DNA from: Fimenecus sp045595185 | GTDB taxonomy: Bacteria; Bacillota; Clostridia; Oscillospirales; Acutalibacteraceae | Length of the DNA: 7,146 nucleotides | Reading direction: 5' to 3' | Assembly (NCBI GenBank): GCA_045595185.1 | Contig: JAZNZX010000002.1 | Location: 1 to 7,146 of the forward strand | Part shown: positions 1 through 7,055 of the stretch, one piece after another | How positions within the stretch are numbered: the stretch's first letter is position 1 | How the letters are laid out: the number at the start of each line of letters is the position of its first letter | Translations under genes and position numbers: made by a program | The notes under the pieces: generated by a model | Database searches by the model: none | What the model was told of the DNA's origin: nothing | What the model saw: only the letters and a program-made list of their open reading frames with translations

Positions 1-368
1 GCAGAACCAGTGAAAGATGATTTTTTAGCTGTACCATAAGCTACAATCATTACTTCGTCCAGAACTTCAGTATCGGCTACCAATACTACATTTACTGTAG
101 GTTTGATAGCAACTGTCTGCTTTTCCATACCGATAAATGAGACTACCAGATTCTTTGCAGAACTTGGTATGTTCTCTAAAACGAATTTACCATCCATGTC
201 GGTAATGGTACCTATGCTTTCTGTACCTTCTACCTGAATGGTGGCACCAATTACAGGTAAACCATCTTCATCAGAAATAACAGAACCTGTTACTTTCTGT
301 GACTGAGCGTTTACCAGACCAAAACCTATAAAAAGGTAGGTCATCAACACCATTAATTTTTTCTTCAT
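1..368 (-). CDS. SusC-like TonB-dependent outer-membrane transporter, N-terminal part only
   Basis: The minus-strand frame opens with ATG at 368-366 and stays open to the left edge, giving 122 codons plus two bases. It starts with a signal peptide (MKKK, a hydrophobic run, then VNAQ, about residues 1-22). A carboxypeptidase-D regulatory-like domain follows (about 24-98: KVTGSVISDEDGLPVIGAT, then TITDMDGKF and FIGMEKQTV). Next comes LDEVMIVAYGTAKKSSFTGS (about 103-122), the usual stretch before the plug of SusC/RagA proteins. Such proteins are outer-membrane barrels that import glycans or peptides with a SusD partner and TonB energy; the substrate here is unknown. The plug, the barrel and any susD partner lie outside the window. 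The leader in front of it has no consensus promoter in the present orientation, so I infer the gene is silent unless the neighbouring promoter segment inverts. Family assignment is firm. Confidence 0.93.
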   Translation of the reverse strand, partial: MKKKLMVLMTYLFIGFGLVNAQSQKVTGSVISDEDGLPVIGATIQVEGTESIGTITDMDGKFVLENIPSSAKNLVVSFIGMEKQTVAIKPTVNVVLVADTEVLDEVMIVAYGTAKKSSFTGS

Positions 369-462
369 AAAAAACTTTGTTAATTAATTTGATTAGTGTA
401 TAATTATTGTATATTTATTCGCTAATTGTAAGTCTCTGTTTAATAGTAATTTAACTATATGT
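369..462 (-). promoter_or_regulatory. 5' leader of the left-hand susC, without its own promoter
   Basis: This is the non-coding stretch between the left susC start codon and recombination site A. Read on the minus strand it is AT-rich, has no match to TAnnTTTG and no clear Shine-Dalgarno sequence. Most of it (397-462) is repeated almost exactly at the right end of the window in front of whatever lies beyond. I infer it acts as an untranslated leader that becomes transcribed only when a promoter is placed next to site A. Confidence 0.6.
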
Positions 463-487
463 AATGATTTCTATTTAAGAAATCATT
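397..487 (-). repeat. 91-bp inverted repeat, left copy (leader plus site A)
   Basis: The reverse complement of this stretch matches 7056-7146 at 89 of 91 positions by direct reading. The differences are A versus G facing position 7087 and A versus T facing position 7108. Similarity starts sharply at position 487, the outer edge of the palindromic site, with no likeness beyond it at 488 onward. The other end cannot be judged because the right copy runs off the window. The pair flanks the promoter segment and the whole susC-susD-lipoprotein operon. Confidence 0.95.
463..487 (-). repeat. Palindromic putative recombination site A
   Basis: The 25-bp site has perfect 10-bp arms (AATGATTTCT and AGAAATCATT) around an asymmetric 5-bp centre, ATTTA on the plus strand. 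Its 18-bp core (467-484) is the exact reverse complement of the core at 756-773 and matches the third copy at 7059-7076. The asymmetric centre gives the site a direction, opposite to the other two copies. Paired arms around a short asymmetric spacer are typical of tyrosine-recombinase inversion sites. No recombinase is present to confirm the assignment. Confidence 0.75.
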
Positions 488-494
488 GTCATTG

Positions 495-506
495 TCAAAT
501 ATTTGA
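495..506. repeat. 12-bp perfect palindrome near site A
   Basis: TCAAATATTTGA reads the same on both strands and lies seven bases inside the invertible segment from site A. It could bind a dimeric protein such as an accessory factor or a repressor, but AT-rich sequence produces short palindromes easily and no function is assigned. Confidence 0.35.
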
Positions 507-708
507 TAATCAGAGATATACAACAGATTATAGGTAGCGAAAAATGAAAAATTCAAGAATTATAGTCAAGTATTGGTAAAATATTGCGAATAATAATGCT
601 TCTTTAAATGATTGCTTGATTGGTGCTATGTGTAAAACAATTTTTGTAAATAGAATGCTTTTCGAATACTTGTGGGTTATTTTGCGATTGAAAAAAACTT
701 TGCATTTT

Positions 709-740
709 TTTAGTATTTATATAGAAAATGTGTACCTTTG
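709..740 (+). promoter_or_regulatory. Bacteroidetes-type sigma-70 promoter driving the central susC operon
   Basis: TACCTTTG at 733-740 is an exact match to the Bacteroidetes -7 element TAnnTTTG. At the usual distance upstream lies TTTAG (709-713), a weak match to the -33 TTTG element, at the end of a seven-T run. The predicted transcription start is near 744, about 12 bases before the core of site B, so the site falls at the very start of the transcript. No equal -7 match was found on either strand elsewhere in 369-889 or in the spacer 6866-7055. Confidence 0.75.
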
Positions 741-755
741 TTGCTTGATAGTGAA

Positions 756-773
756 GATTTCTTAAATAGAAAT
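756..773 (+). repeat. Putative recombination site B, core
   Basis: GATTTCTTAAATAGAAAT is identical over 18 bp to the core of the site at 7059-7076 and to the reverse complement of 467-484. Its arms (ATTTCT and AGAAAT) surround the directional centre TAAAT. Unlike the other copies, its outer flanks (GAA on the left, TGCA on the right) do not extend the palindrome, so its stem is shorter. It lies in the 5' untranslated region of the central operon, just after the predicted transcription start. Confidence 0.75.
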
Positions 774-889
774 TGCAGGAATTGTTTGATTTAAAATGAT
801 TTAAAGGGGTTTCTATGTAGTAATCTTATGATGACTGAGAAAAAATGTTTAACCAAATATTTCATAATTATTCACTAAAAATTCATTTT
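774..889 (+). promoter_or_regulatory. 5' untranslated leader of the central susC
   Basis: This non-coding stretch between site B and the chosen start codon makes up most of a predicted untranslated region of about 146 nt. It shows no likeness to the leader shared by the left-hand gene and the right edge. It contains a 9-bp direct repeat, TGATTTAAA, at 787-795 and 797-805 (period 10 bp). It also holds minimal upstream reading frames: a start-stop ATG-TAG at 815-820, following GGGG at 806-809, and a 16-codon frame at 828-878. Whether any of these regulates translation is unknown. Confidence 0.45.
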
Positions 890-3800
890 ATGAGAAAGAT
901 TCTCTTATCATTGACTGCTGCTTTGTGCGCATGCTTTGCTTATGCACAAAATATGCAGGTCTCAGGTATTGTTACCGACGCCGACAGCAATGAGCCTATG
1001 GTTGGTGTAACAGTAGCCGTTGAGGGAACTACAGATGGAACAGTGACTGATATGGATGGCGCCTATTCAATTAGCGTGCCTTCTAATGCTAAGTTAACTT
1101 TCCAGTTCTTGGGTTATGAATCCAAGACTATAGCTGTAGCAGGTAAAAAAGTGATTAACGTAACACTGCTTTCCGATGCTCTCGAAGTAGAAGAGGTGTT
1201 GGTAACTGCAGTAGGTATCCAGCGTTCAGAGCGTTCACTGGGATACTCTGTTACAAAAATCCAAGCTGAAGAGGCAGTAATGAAGGCTGAGCCTGATATG
1301 CTTCGTGCTTTGGACGGTAAAGTAGCAGGTATTCAGGTTGCTGCTCCTTCAGGTGACGCCGGTGGTGCTACACGTATCACTATTCGTGGTAACTCATCAT
1401 TTACAGGTGACAACCAGCCTCTTTACGTAGTTGATGGAATCCCATACAGTAACTTGGGTTCATCATCTTCTGGTCGTGGTGGTAACTTAGGTGGTGCTCT
1501 TGTAAGCGGTATCTCAACATTGGATCCTAACGACATTGAATCAATGAGTGTACTAAAGGGTGCTGCAGCTGCAGTTCTCTATGGTTCACGTGCTGCTAAT
1601 GGTGTTATTCTTGTAACAACAAAATCAGGTTCTAAGAATAAGAGCAACAAGAGTGGATTGAACGTTACTATCAATGCTTCATACGCAATGGAAAAAATTG
1701 CATCTCTGCCTGAGTATCAAAATACATACGGTCAGGGTACTGACTTTATGATTGCAGGTTCTAATGGTTCTTGGGGTGCTAAGTTCGAAGAGGGTATGAC
1801 ACAGAATATGTATTCTGATGTTGCTAAGTACTATCCTGATTTGGCTCTTCAGATGTATCCTGATTTAGGTGGTAAGATTCCTTACAAGGCTTATCCTAAC
1901 AACGTAGCTGATTTGTTCGATACAGGTCATATCTTCGATACTTCAGCAAACATTCAGAGCTATAGCGAAGATGGTAACTTTAACGTAACTATTTCACGTA
2001 CAGAACAGAGCAGTTATATTCCTGGTTCTGACTTTGAACGTTTATCATTCTCAGTAGGTGGTAACAAACAGTTAGAGAATGGTTTCCGTTTTGGTGGTAA
2101 TATGTCTTACTCATATACAGACCAGCAGAGCCCGTTGTATGGTTACAACCAGTCAAGTGCTGCTCTTGGTGGCGCTTCTTCACTTGGTCGTGCATTCATT
2201 ATGCCACGTTCATGGGATTTGGCTAACTTCCCATACGCTACACCTGACGGTGCTAACCTGTTGATGAACCTTTCAGCACAGGCTAACAACCCATATTGGG
2301 CATGGGAAAACGATAAGATTCTTACAGTTCAGAAACGTGTTGTTGCTAACTTTACAGCCGGTTATGATATTACAAAGTGGTTGGCAGTTGACTATAAGTT
2401 AGGTTATAACGACTATATTATGGACCGCAAGACCATCTTGAACCTTGGTTCACGTGGTAATGCAGGTAAGGGTTATATTTCAAAAGGTAATAACCAGAAT
2501 GGTGATATTGAATCTATCTTGTTACTTACAGCCGATAAGAAATTTGGTGATTTGAATGTAAAGGCTACTCTTGGTCATAACTACACTCAGTCAACATTAG
2601 AGTACTTAGGTGCAAGTGGTGATGAAATTATCAACCCAAATATCTTTGCAATAGACAATACACAGAACCAGACTGCTTCTGAATCTTATCAGCGCAGCCG
2701 TAAATGGGGTGTATTCATGGATGTTGTATTGGATTACAAACAGTGGGCATTCTTGAATATCTCAGGTCGTAACGACGTTTCTTCTACACTGCCTATTGAA
2801 AATAACAGCTACTTCTATCCTGCAGTAGCCGGTTCATTGGTATTTACCGATGCATTAGGAATTCAGGACAGCTTTATGAACTTTGGTAAAGTTCGTGCCA
2901 GCTGGGCAAGAGTAGGTAATGATGCAGCACCTTATTATAATAATGGTACATACGGTATCTATAGCCCATATATGGGTCAGGGTATGATGGGATTGTCTTC
3001 ATATCAGATTGACGAAAACCTGAAACCTGAATTTACCTCCGAATTTGAAGGTGGTATCGATCTTAAGTTCTTCGAAGATCGCATTGCTTTGGAAGCTACA
3101 TACTACAACCGTATATCAGACAACCAGATTGGTGCTAAGAGTACTGCATCTACAACAGGTTACAGCAGCCTTATCACTAACTTCGGTTCATTGCAGAACA
3201 AAGGTATTGAATTAGGTTTGGATGTTTATCCTGTATTTACAAACGATTTCCAGTGGAGTATCTACACTGTATTTACAAAGAATAAGTCAGAAGTTCTGGA
3301 ACTTGCAAATGGAATCGATAAGATTTATGTAGGTGGTGACTTTGCTACTCCAAGACCGGTTCTTATGGTAGGTCAGCCTTACGGTATTTTGGAAGGTGAA
3401 AAGTTGGCTCGCACAGAAGATGGTATTCCATTGGTAGATCCATCAACAGGTATGTATATCAACGATACAGAAGTTGGTATCATTGGCGATCCTAACCCTG
3501 ATTACAAACTTGCTATGACTAACACTTTCAACTATAAAGGTCTTTCATTGAGCTTTATGTTTGACTATCAGAAGGGTGGTTGTGTATATAGTTCATACTT
3601 GACAGACTTGCTTGGTCGTGGTGTTACCAAAGATACAGAAGATCGTGAAGGTCTGCGTATTATAAATGGTGTTTATGGTGATGTTAATACATTGCAGCCA
3701 ATTCTTGATGCAGAAGGTAACTACATTCAGAACACAACAACTATCCAGGAAGATGGTCTTTGGTTCTCAGATGGTACTTTCTCAACATTTGCTATTAACT

Positions 3801-4081
3801 CAGTTGACGAAGTTGCAGTTTACGATGCAACAGTTCTACGTTTACGTGAAGTAACTCTTGGTTATTCAATTCCTAAGAAATATATCTCAAAACTGAAACT
3901 TAATGGTGCTGAGGTATCATTCGTAGGTCGTAACCTTTGGTTCTGGGCTCCTAATGTGCCTAAATACTCTAACTACGATCCAACCGCAAACTCATACGGT
4001 GAAACAAACGTTCAGGGTATTGACTACACATCAGCTCCATCAACTAAGAGATTTGCTTTTAACTTGAAATTAACATTCTAA
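890..4081 (+). CDS. SusC/RagA-family TonB-linked outer-membrane transporter
   Basis: The protein has 1063 residues from the ATG at 890. That start puts a normal signal peptide first (MRKILLSLTAALC to AYAQ, 1-20). The earlier in-frame ATG at 845 would add 15 polar residues ahead of it. A carboxypeptidase-D regulatory-like domain follows (about 23-95), then EVEEVLVTAVG (about 99-109) and the plug, with LDGKVAGIQV (141-150), ITIRGNSS, PLYVVDGIP (177-185) and VLKGAAAAVLYGSRAANGVI (221-240). The rest is beta-barrel, with the family stretch DPNPDYKL near 865 and a terminal strand ending in LKLTF. No N-terminal secretin/TonB (STN) domain is present, so ECF-sigma signalling is not indicated. It should import a large nutrient with TonB energy, capped by the SusD-like protein encoded 20 bp downstream. 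The substrate is unknown, as no enzyme gene lies nearby. The gene is intact and is the one now served by the promoter at 709-740. Confidence 0.95.
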   Translation: MRKILLSLTAALCACFAYAQNMQVSGIVTDADSNEPMVGVTVAVEGTTDGTVTDMDGAYSISVPSNAKLTFQFLGYESKTIAVAGKKVINVTLLSDALEVEEVLVTAVGIQRSERSLGYSVTKIQAEEAVMKAEPDMLRALDGKVAGIQVAAPSGDAGGATRITIRGNSSFTGDNQPLYVVDGIPYSNLGSSSSGRGGNLGGALVSGISTLDPNDIESMSVLKGAAAAVLYGSRAANGVILVTTKSGSKNKSNKSGLNVTINASYAMEKIASLPEYQNTYGQGTDFMIAGSNGSWGAKFEEGMTQNMYSDVAKYYPDLALQMYPDLGGKIPYKAYPNNVADLFDTGHIFDTSANIQSYSEDGNFNVTISRTEQSSYIPGSDFERLSFSVGGNKQLENGFRFGGNMSYSYTDQQSPLYGYNQSSAALGGASSLGRAFIMPRSWDLANFPYATPDGANLLMNLSAQANNPYWAWENDKILTVQKRVVANFTAGYDITKWLAVDYKLGYNDYIMDRKTILNLGSRGNAGKGYISKGNNQNGDIESILLLTADKKFGDLNVKATLGHNYTQSTLEYLGASGDEIINPNIFAIDNTQNQTASESYQRSRKWGVFMDVVLDYKQWAFLNISGRNDVSSTLPIENNSYFYPAVAGSLVFTDALGIQDSFMNFGKVRASWARVGNDAAPYYNNGTYGIYSPYMGQGMMGLSSYQIDENLKPEFTSEFEGGIDLKFFEDRIALEATYYNRISDNQIGAKSTASTTGYSSLITNFGSLQNKGIELGLDVYPVFTNDFQWSIYTVFTKNKSEVLELANGIDKIYVGGDFATPRPVLMVGQPYGILEGEKLARTEDGIPLVDPSTGMYINDTEVGIIGDPNPDYKLAMTNTFNYKGLSLSFMFDYQKGGCVYSSYLTDLLGRGVTKDTEDREGLRIINGVYGDVNTLQPILDAEGNYIQNTTTIQEDGLWFSDGTFSTFAINSVDEVAVYDATVLRLREVTLGYSIPKKYISKLKLNGAEVSFVGRNLWFWAPNVPKYSNYDPTANSYGETNVQGIDYTSAPSTKRFAFNLKLTF

Positions 4082-4101
4082 ACTGATAAATCTCTGAAGA
4101 T

Positions 4102-5781
4102 ATGAAAAATAAATTTTTAAATATATTGGGAGCGGGTCTTGTTGCTTTTTCAGTAAGCAGCTGCGATTTAGATATCAATAAAGATCCATATGCAGTTACC
4201 GATTTAGATTTGTCACAGCTTTTGACAACTGTTGAATATGAAATTTCAGCTTCATTCTCAGAAGGTAGCTATTTGAATGCGAACTTTTCGGCATATACAC
4301 AACATACTGTTAGCCGTGAGATTGATAACTATGCACTTGTTCCTTCATATTCTACATTAGGTAACACCTGGAACAATATCTATATTTACGGTATTAAGAA
4401 TGCTGATGCTCTTATTGAAGAGTCTAATAAAGCAAATCTTTCATACTATGCAGGTATAGGTAGAGTTCTTAGAGTTTATGCTTATATGAATTTGGTTGAC
4501 CTTTTCGGTGATATCCCTTATTCAGAAGCAAATGTGCCGAGTATTGAATTCCCAAAAGCAGATGAAAGTGCAGATATTTACAATGCTTTGTTAGTTGAAC
4601 TAAACCAGGCTTTGAGTGACTTTGCTGCTACTGAAGGTAATTCAACAAAACCAGCTAGCAACGATTTGTTCTATAATGGTGACATTCAGAAGTGGATTAA
4701 AGCTACAAACACTATGAAACTTAAACTGCTTACCCAGTCACGTCTTGCAAAAGATGAGATTGCAAACTGGGAAACAGAACTTGACGCTTTGATTCAGGAA
4801 GATAACTTCCTGGCAAATGGTGAAGACCTACAGTTCCCTCATACAGGTACTTTGTCACCTGCTGACGAACGTAAATCTGGTTACACAGATGAATATGAAG
4901 CTTCTCAGAAAAGTGTTTGGATTAGCCCTTGGATGCACGAAATCATGAATGGTAAGACCTATAATGTTAAGAATAATCCGTTTGCAGGTATTCAGGATCC
5001 ACGTGTACCATACTACTATTTCAATCAGTTGAAAGCTGATGAAGAGGCTCAGAATGCTACAGACTACCGTGATGGTGCTTTTGTTTCAATCATGATGGGT
5101 AGTAATACTCCATATGTATCAATGATGCAGGATGCTTCTATGTCAGTTATTGGTATATATCCAGTAGGTGGTAAGTTTGATGATGGTCAGGGTGGTGCAG
5201 TAGGTGCAAAATCAGGTTCAGGTATTGCTCCAGATAAGATGCTTCAGGCTTACTCAGTTCCATTTATGAAGGCAGAACTTGCTCTTGCAGGTGAAATTGC
5301 TGCAGATGCTAAGGCTCTTCTTCAGGAAGGTATTGAAGCTGCTTTCTATCATGTAAATGCTGTTGTTGCAAAGGCTGATGCTAATGCACCACTTATTGAA
5401 GACGATGCAAAAGACTTCTTTATCAACAACATTATGACTCAGTATGACAGAGCAACTGATGAAAAGAAGATGGAGATTGTAATGACTCAGAAATGGATTG
5501 CTAACTTCTACAATCCTGTTGAAGCATATAGTGATATTCGTCGTACAGGTTACCCTGTTCTTTTGACCGGTAATGAAGAACGTATGGCATACTCTCCATT
5601 TGACCATACAACAGCAGCTACAGATCTTTCAGCTGAAGGTTGCGCAGAACTACCTTTGGTTAAAATTGCAGACTATCCACGAGTATTGTGGTATCCACAG
5701 GATGAATGTGACGTTAACCCGAATATTACAAACAAAGATCGTAATATCACAGTAAGTAATGTATTCTGGGATGTTGATTAA
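4102..5781 (+). CDS. SusD-like outer-membrane lipoprotein, nutrient-binding partner of SusC
   Basis: The 559-residue product begins with a lipoprotein signal peptide ending VSSC; Cys21 is the predicted lipidated residue. The acidic DLD that follows suits export to the cell surface in Bacteroidetes. LDINKDPY (23-30) is a typical opening of SusD-like proteins. Helical tetratricopeptide-like sequence follows, including NNIYIYGIKNADALIEES (91-108) and YAYMNLVDLFGDIPYSEA (126-143). Near the C-terminus, WIANFYNPVEAYSDIRRTGYP (RRTGYP at 480-485) is a strong family mark. The pattern resembles the SusD-like_2 subgroup more than classical starch-binding SusD, judged by memory of the family rather than by a search. 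The protein should form a lid over the SusC barrel and capture substrate. It starts 20 bp after the susC stop with no promoter between, so the two are co-transcribed. Its ligand is unknown. Confidence 0.93.
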   Translation: MKNKFLNILGAGLVAFSVSSCDLDINKDPYAVTDLDLSQLLTTVEYEISASFSEGSYLNANFSAYTQHTVSREIDNYALVPSYSTLGNTWNNIYIYGIKNADALIEESNKANLSYYAGIGRVLRVYAYMNLVDLFGDIPYSEANVPSIEFPKADESADIYNALLVELNQALSDFAATEGNSTKPASNDLFYNGDIQKWIKATNTMKLKLLTQSRLAKDEIANWETELDALIQEDNFLANGEDLQFPHTGTLSPADERKSGYTDEYEASQKSVWISPWMHEIMNGKTYNVKNNPFAGIQDPRVPYYYFNQLKADEEAQNATDYRDGAFVSIMMGSNTPYVSMMQDASMSVIGIYPVGGKFDDGQGGAVGAKSGSGIAPDKMLQAYSVPFMKAELALAGEIAADAKALLQEGIEAAFYHVNAVVAKADANAPLIEDDAKDFFINNIMTQYDRATDEKKMEIVMTQKWIANFYNPVEAYSDIRRTGYPVLLTGNEERMAYSPFDHTTAATDLSAEGCAELPLVKIADYPRVLWYPQDECDVNPNITNKDRNITVSNVFWDVD

Positions 5782-5804
5782 TAACAATAAATGGAAAAAG
5801 AATT

Positions 5805-6806
5805 ATGAAACTAAGAAAATCATTAATAGCATTAGCAGCACTTCCTCTATTTGTTATTAGTTGCGACAAACAGGAATTGCCATACGATTTGGAGGGTGTA
5901 ACCCATACATTTGGTATTAGTGTAGATAAGGTTACAACTGCCGATCTGTTGCTCGGTGCAGGTACTACAGATGGTAACTATAAAGTTGCGCTTTCTGTTC
6001 CTGAACACATGGGTGACTATACTACATACTTTAAAGAGGCAGAACTACTCTGCGTTTATACTCCTGCTGATGGTAGCGGTGTGAAATCTGCAGTTGCTGC
6101 AACAGGTATTAAAGAACTTCCTTGTGAAGTTACTATTGATATGGTTGCTCTTTGTGAAAATTTAGGCATTGCAGCACCTGCAATTGGTGATAAGATGCAG
6201 TTTACTACAAATATTATTCATAAGGATGGTACAGTAGTTCCGGGTTGGACAGAGACTATGGGTTTCAACTTTATGAACCCTACATTTGCATCTTTCAGCT
6301 ATGCAACATATTCTGCTGCTGCTCCACTTGATGTAGCTCTTTATGAAGGCTTGAATGGTAAAACTATTAAGTTTACAGAATCATTAGGTAGTCAATATGA
6401 AGCTACATACGGTGCTTTAGTAACTCTACTCACAGCAGAAGAGATAGAAGCTGCAGGTGTAGTAAAGGCCGGTTTCACAGTTGCTGATTATATTGGTTTG
6501 AAACTTACCTATAATTGGTATGGATATGGTGTAAACTGTAATTACTGCATCTTTATAAACAAAAAAGATTATTCTGTTTCTGCTCCAACTCAGATTGTTG
6601 GTGATGTAAGTGCAGACATAATTTTGAACTACATTTTTGGTGTTAACTACGGACCGGGTAATTTTGAGTTTGATGGCTTCATTGGCGAACTGGATACCCA
6701 GACTAATGTTCTTATGTTCCAGCATGCTGCTTACGTAAATGTTAGTGCAGGAACAGCATCATTTGGTGCAGATCTTTATAAAATAGAATTTGAAGTAGAA
6801 CTTTAA
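5805..6806 (+). CDS. Unrecognised surface lipoprotein, third gene of the SusC/SusD operon
   Basis: I do not recognise a named family. The 333-residue product has a lipoprotein signal peptide (MKLRKSLIALAALPLFV) with ISC and predicted lipidated Cys20, followed by DKQE, an acidic start compatible with surface export. The mature part is rich in alternating hydrophobic and polar segments with many glycines, suggesting beta-sandwich folds. Residues about 31-155 look like one domain (KVALSVPEHM, then IGDKMQFTTNIIHKDGTVV), and about 160-333 like a second. Five cysteines follow the lipidated one (83, 107, 117, 245, 248), the last two as CNYC. It starts 23 bp after susD, and the operon terminator follows. 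Third-position lipoproteins in such operons often bind the imported substrate at the surface, as SusE and SusF do. That role is inferred from position only. Confidence 0.85.
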   Translation: MKLRKSLIALAALPLFVISCDKQELPYDLEGVTHTFGISVDKVTTADLLLGAGTTDGNYKVALSVPEHMGDYTTYFKEAELLCVYTPADGSGVKSAVAATGIKELPCEVTIDMVALCENLGIAAPAIGDKMQFTTNIIHKDGTVVPGWTETMGFNFMNPTFASFSYATYSAAAPLDVALYEGLNGKTIKFTESLGSQYEATYGALVTLLTAEEIEAAGVVKAGFTVADYIGLKLTYNWYGYGVNCNYCIFINKKDYSVSAPTQIVGDVSADIILNYIFGVNYGPGNFEFDGFIGELDTQTNVLMFQHAAYVNVSAGTASFGADLYKIEFEVEL

Positions 6807-6829
6807 TCTATTTAGATAACAAACATTAT

Positions 6830-6865
6830 GGGCAGGTGCTTTTTAAAGCATCTGCTCTTGTTTTA
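6830..6865 (+). terminator. Rho-independent terminator of the central operon
   Basis: A 12-bp stem pairs 6830-6841 (GGGCAGGTGCTT) with 6846-6857 (AAGCATCTGCTC), with two G-U wobbles and a TTTA loop. It is followed by a T-rich tail, TTGTTTTA. It lies 23 bp after the lipoprotein stop codon and should separate this operon from whatever follows site C. Confidence 0.85.
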
Positions 6866-7055
6866 TATATGCTCTTGCTTGTCCTCTCTATATAATTTGT
6901 TTAATATGCACTTTTGTAATTTTAGTATCATTATTTTTTAGGTTAAGCGTATATTACTCTCCTTTTAGTCAATTTGTTCCTGCAATTCTCAAAGTATTTA
7001 TTCTTCACCACACTTTGTTTTATTTATTCATTTATAATCAACCATTAAAACGCAT
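6866..7055. other. AT-rich intergenic spacer with no gene or promoter seen
   Basis: About 190 bp between the terminator and site C. I find no open frame of note and no exact TAnnTTTG box on either strand. The nearest is TCAATTTG at 6969-6976, one base off, without a -33 partner that I could support. It shows no likeness to the invertible promoter segment. Confidence 0.6.

Larger units (their letters stand above)
485..755. other. Putative invertible promoter segment, 271 bp between the cores of sites A and B
   Basis: This AT-rich, non-coding segment is bounded by the same 18-bp sequence in opposite orientations. Near its right end it holds the only consensus promoter I found between genes (709-740), pointing at the central operon. 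I see no gene in it. No minus-strand TAnnTTTG box is present, so as drawn it should fire only rightward. Inversion between A and B would turn the promoter toward the left-hand susC. The left end has a short tandem repeat (CATTGTCATTGTC, 484-496) and a 12-bp palindrome at 495-506. The sites are seen directly; inversion is inferred. Confidence 0.7.

Noticed and set aside
463..487. Site A as a rho-independent terminator
   Set aside because: The stem is AT-rich and lacks a T-run on either strand. Its exact recurrence with a directional centre fits a recombination site better.
699..702. TTTG at 699-702 as the -33 element of the promoter
   Set aside because: It sits 30 bases before the -7 box, well beyond the usual spacing of about 20. 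TTTAG at 709-713 fits the distance better although it is a weaker match.
828..878. A 16-codon upstream open frame (MMTEKKCLTKYFIIIH) as a leader peptide
   Set aside because: It has no ribosome-binding signal or recognisable attenuator pattern, and short frames of this size are expected by chance.
845..889. Upstream in-frame ATG at 845 as the start of the central susC
   Set aside because: It would place 15 mostly polar residues before a complete signal peptide. The ATG at 890 starts that peptide directly and suits an exported barrel protein.
5254..5607. A 117-codon minus-strand frame opposite the susD-like gene, and similar antisense or shifted frames within 1989-2264, 3666-3854, 5573-5755 and 6426-6725
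   Set aside because: All lie inside well-supported genes in other frames. The translations lack domain features and look like antisense or shifted readings of those genes.
6969..6976. TCAATTTG as a promoter for the gene beyond the right edge
   Set aside because: It misses the conserved A of TAnnTTTG and has no supported -33 element; one-off matches are frequent in such AT-rich DNA.
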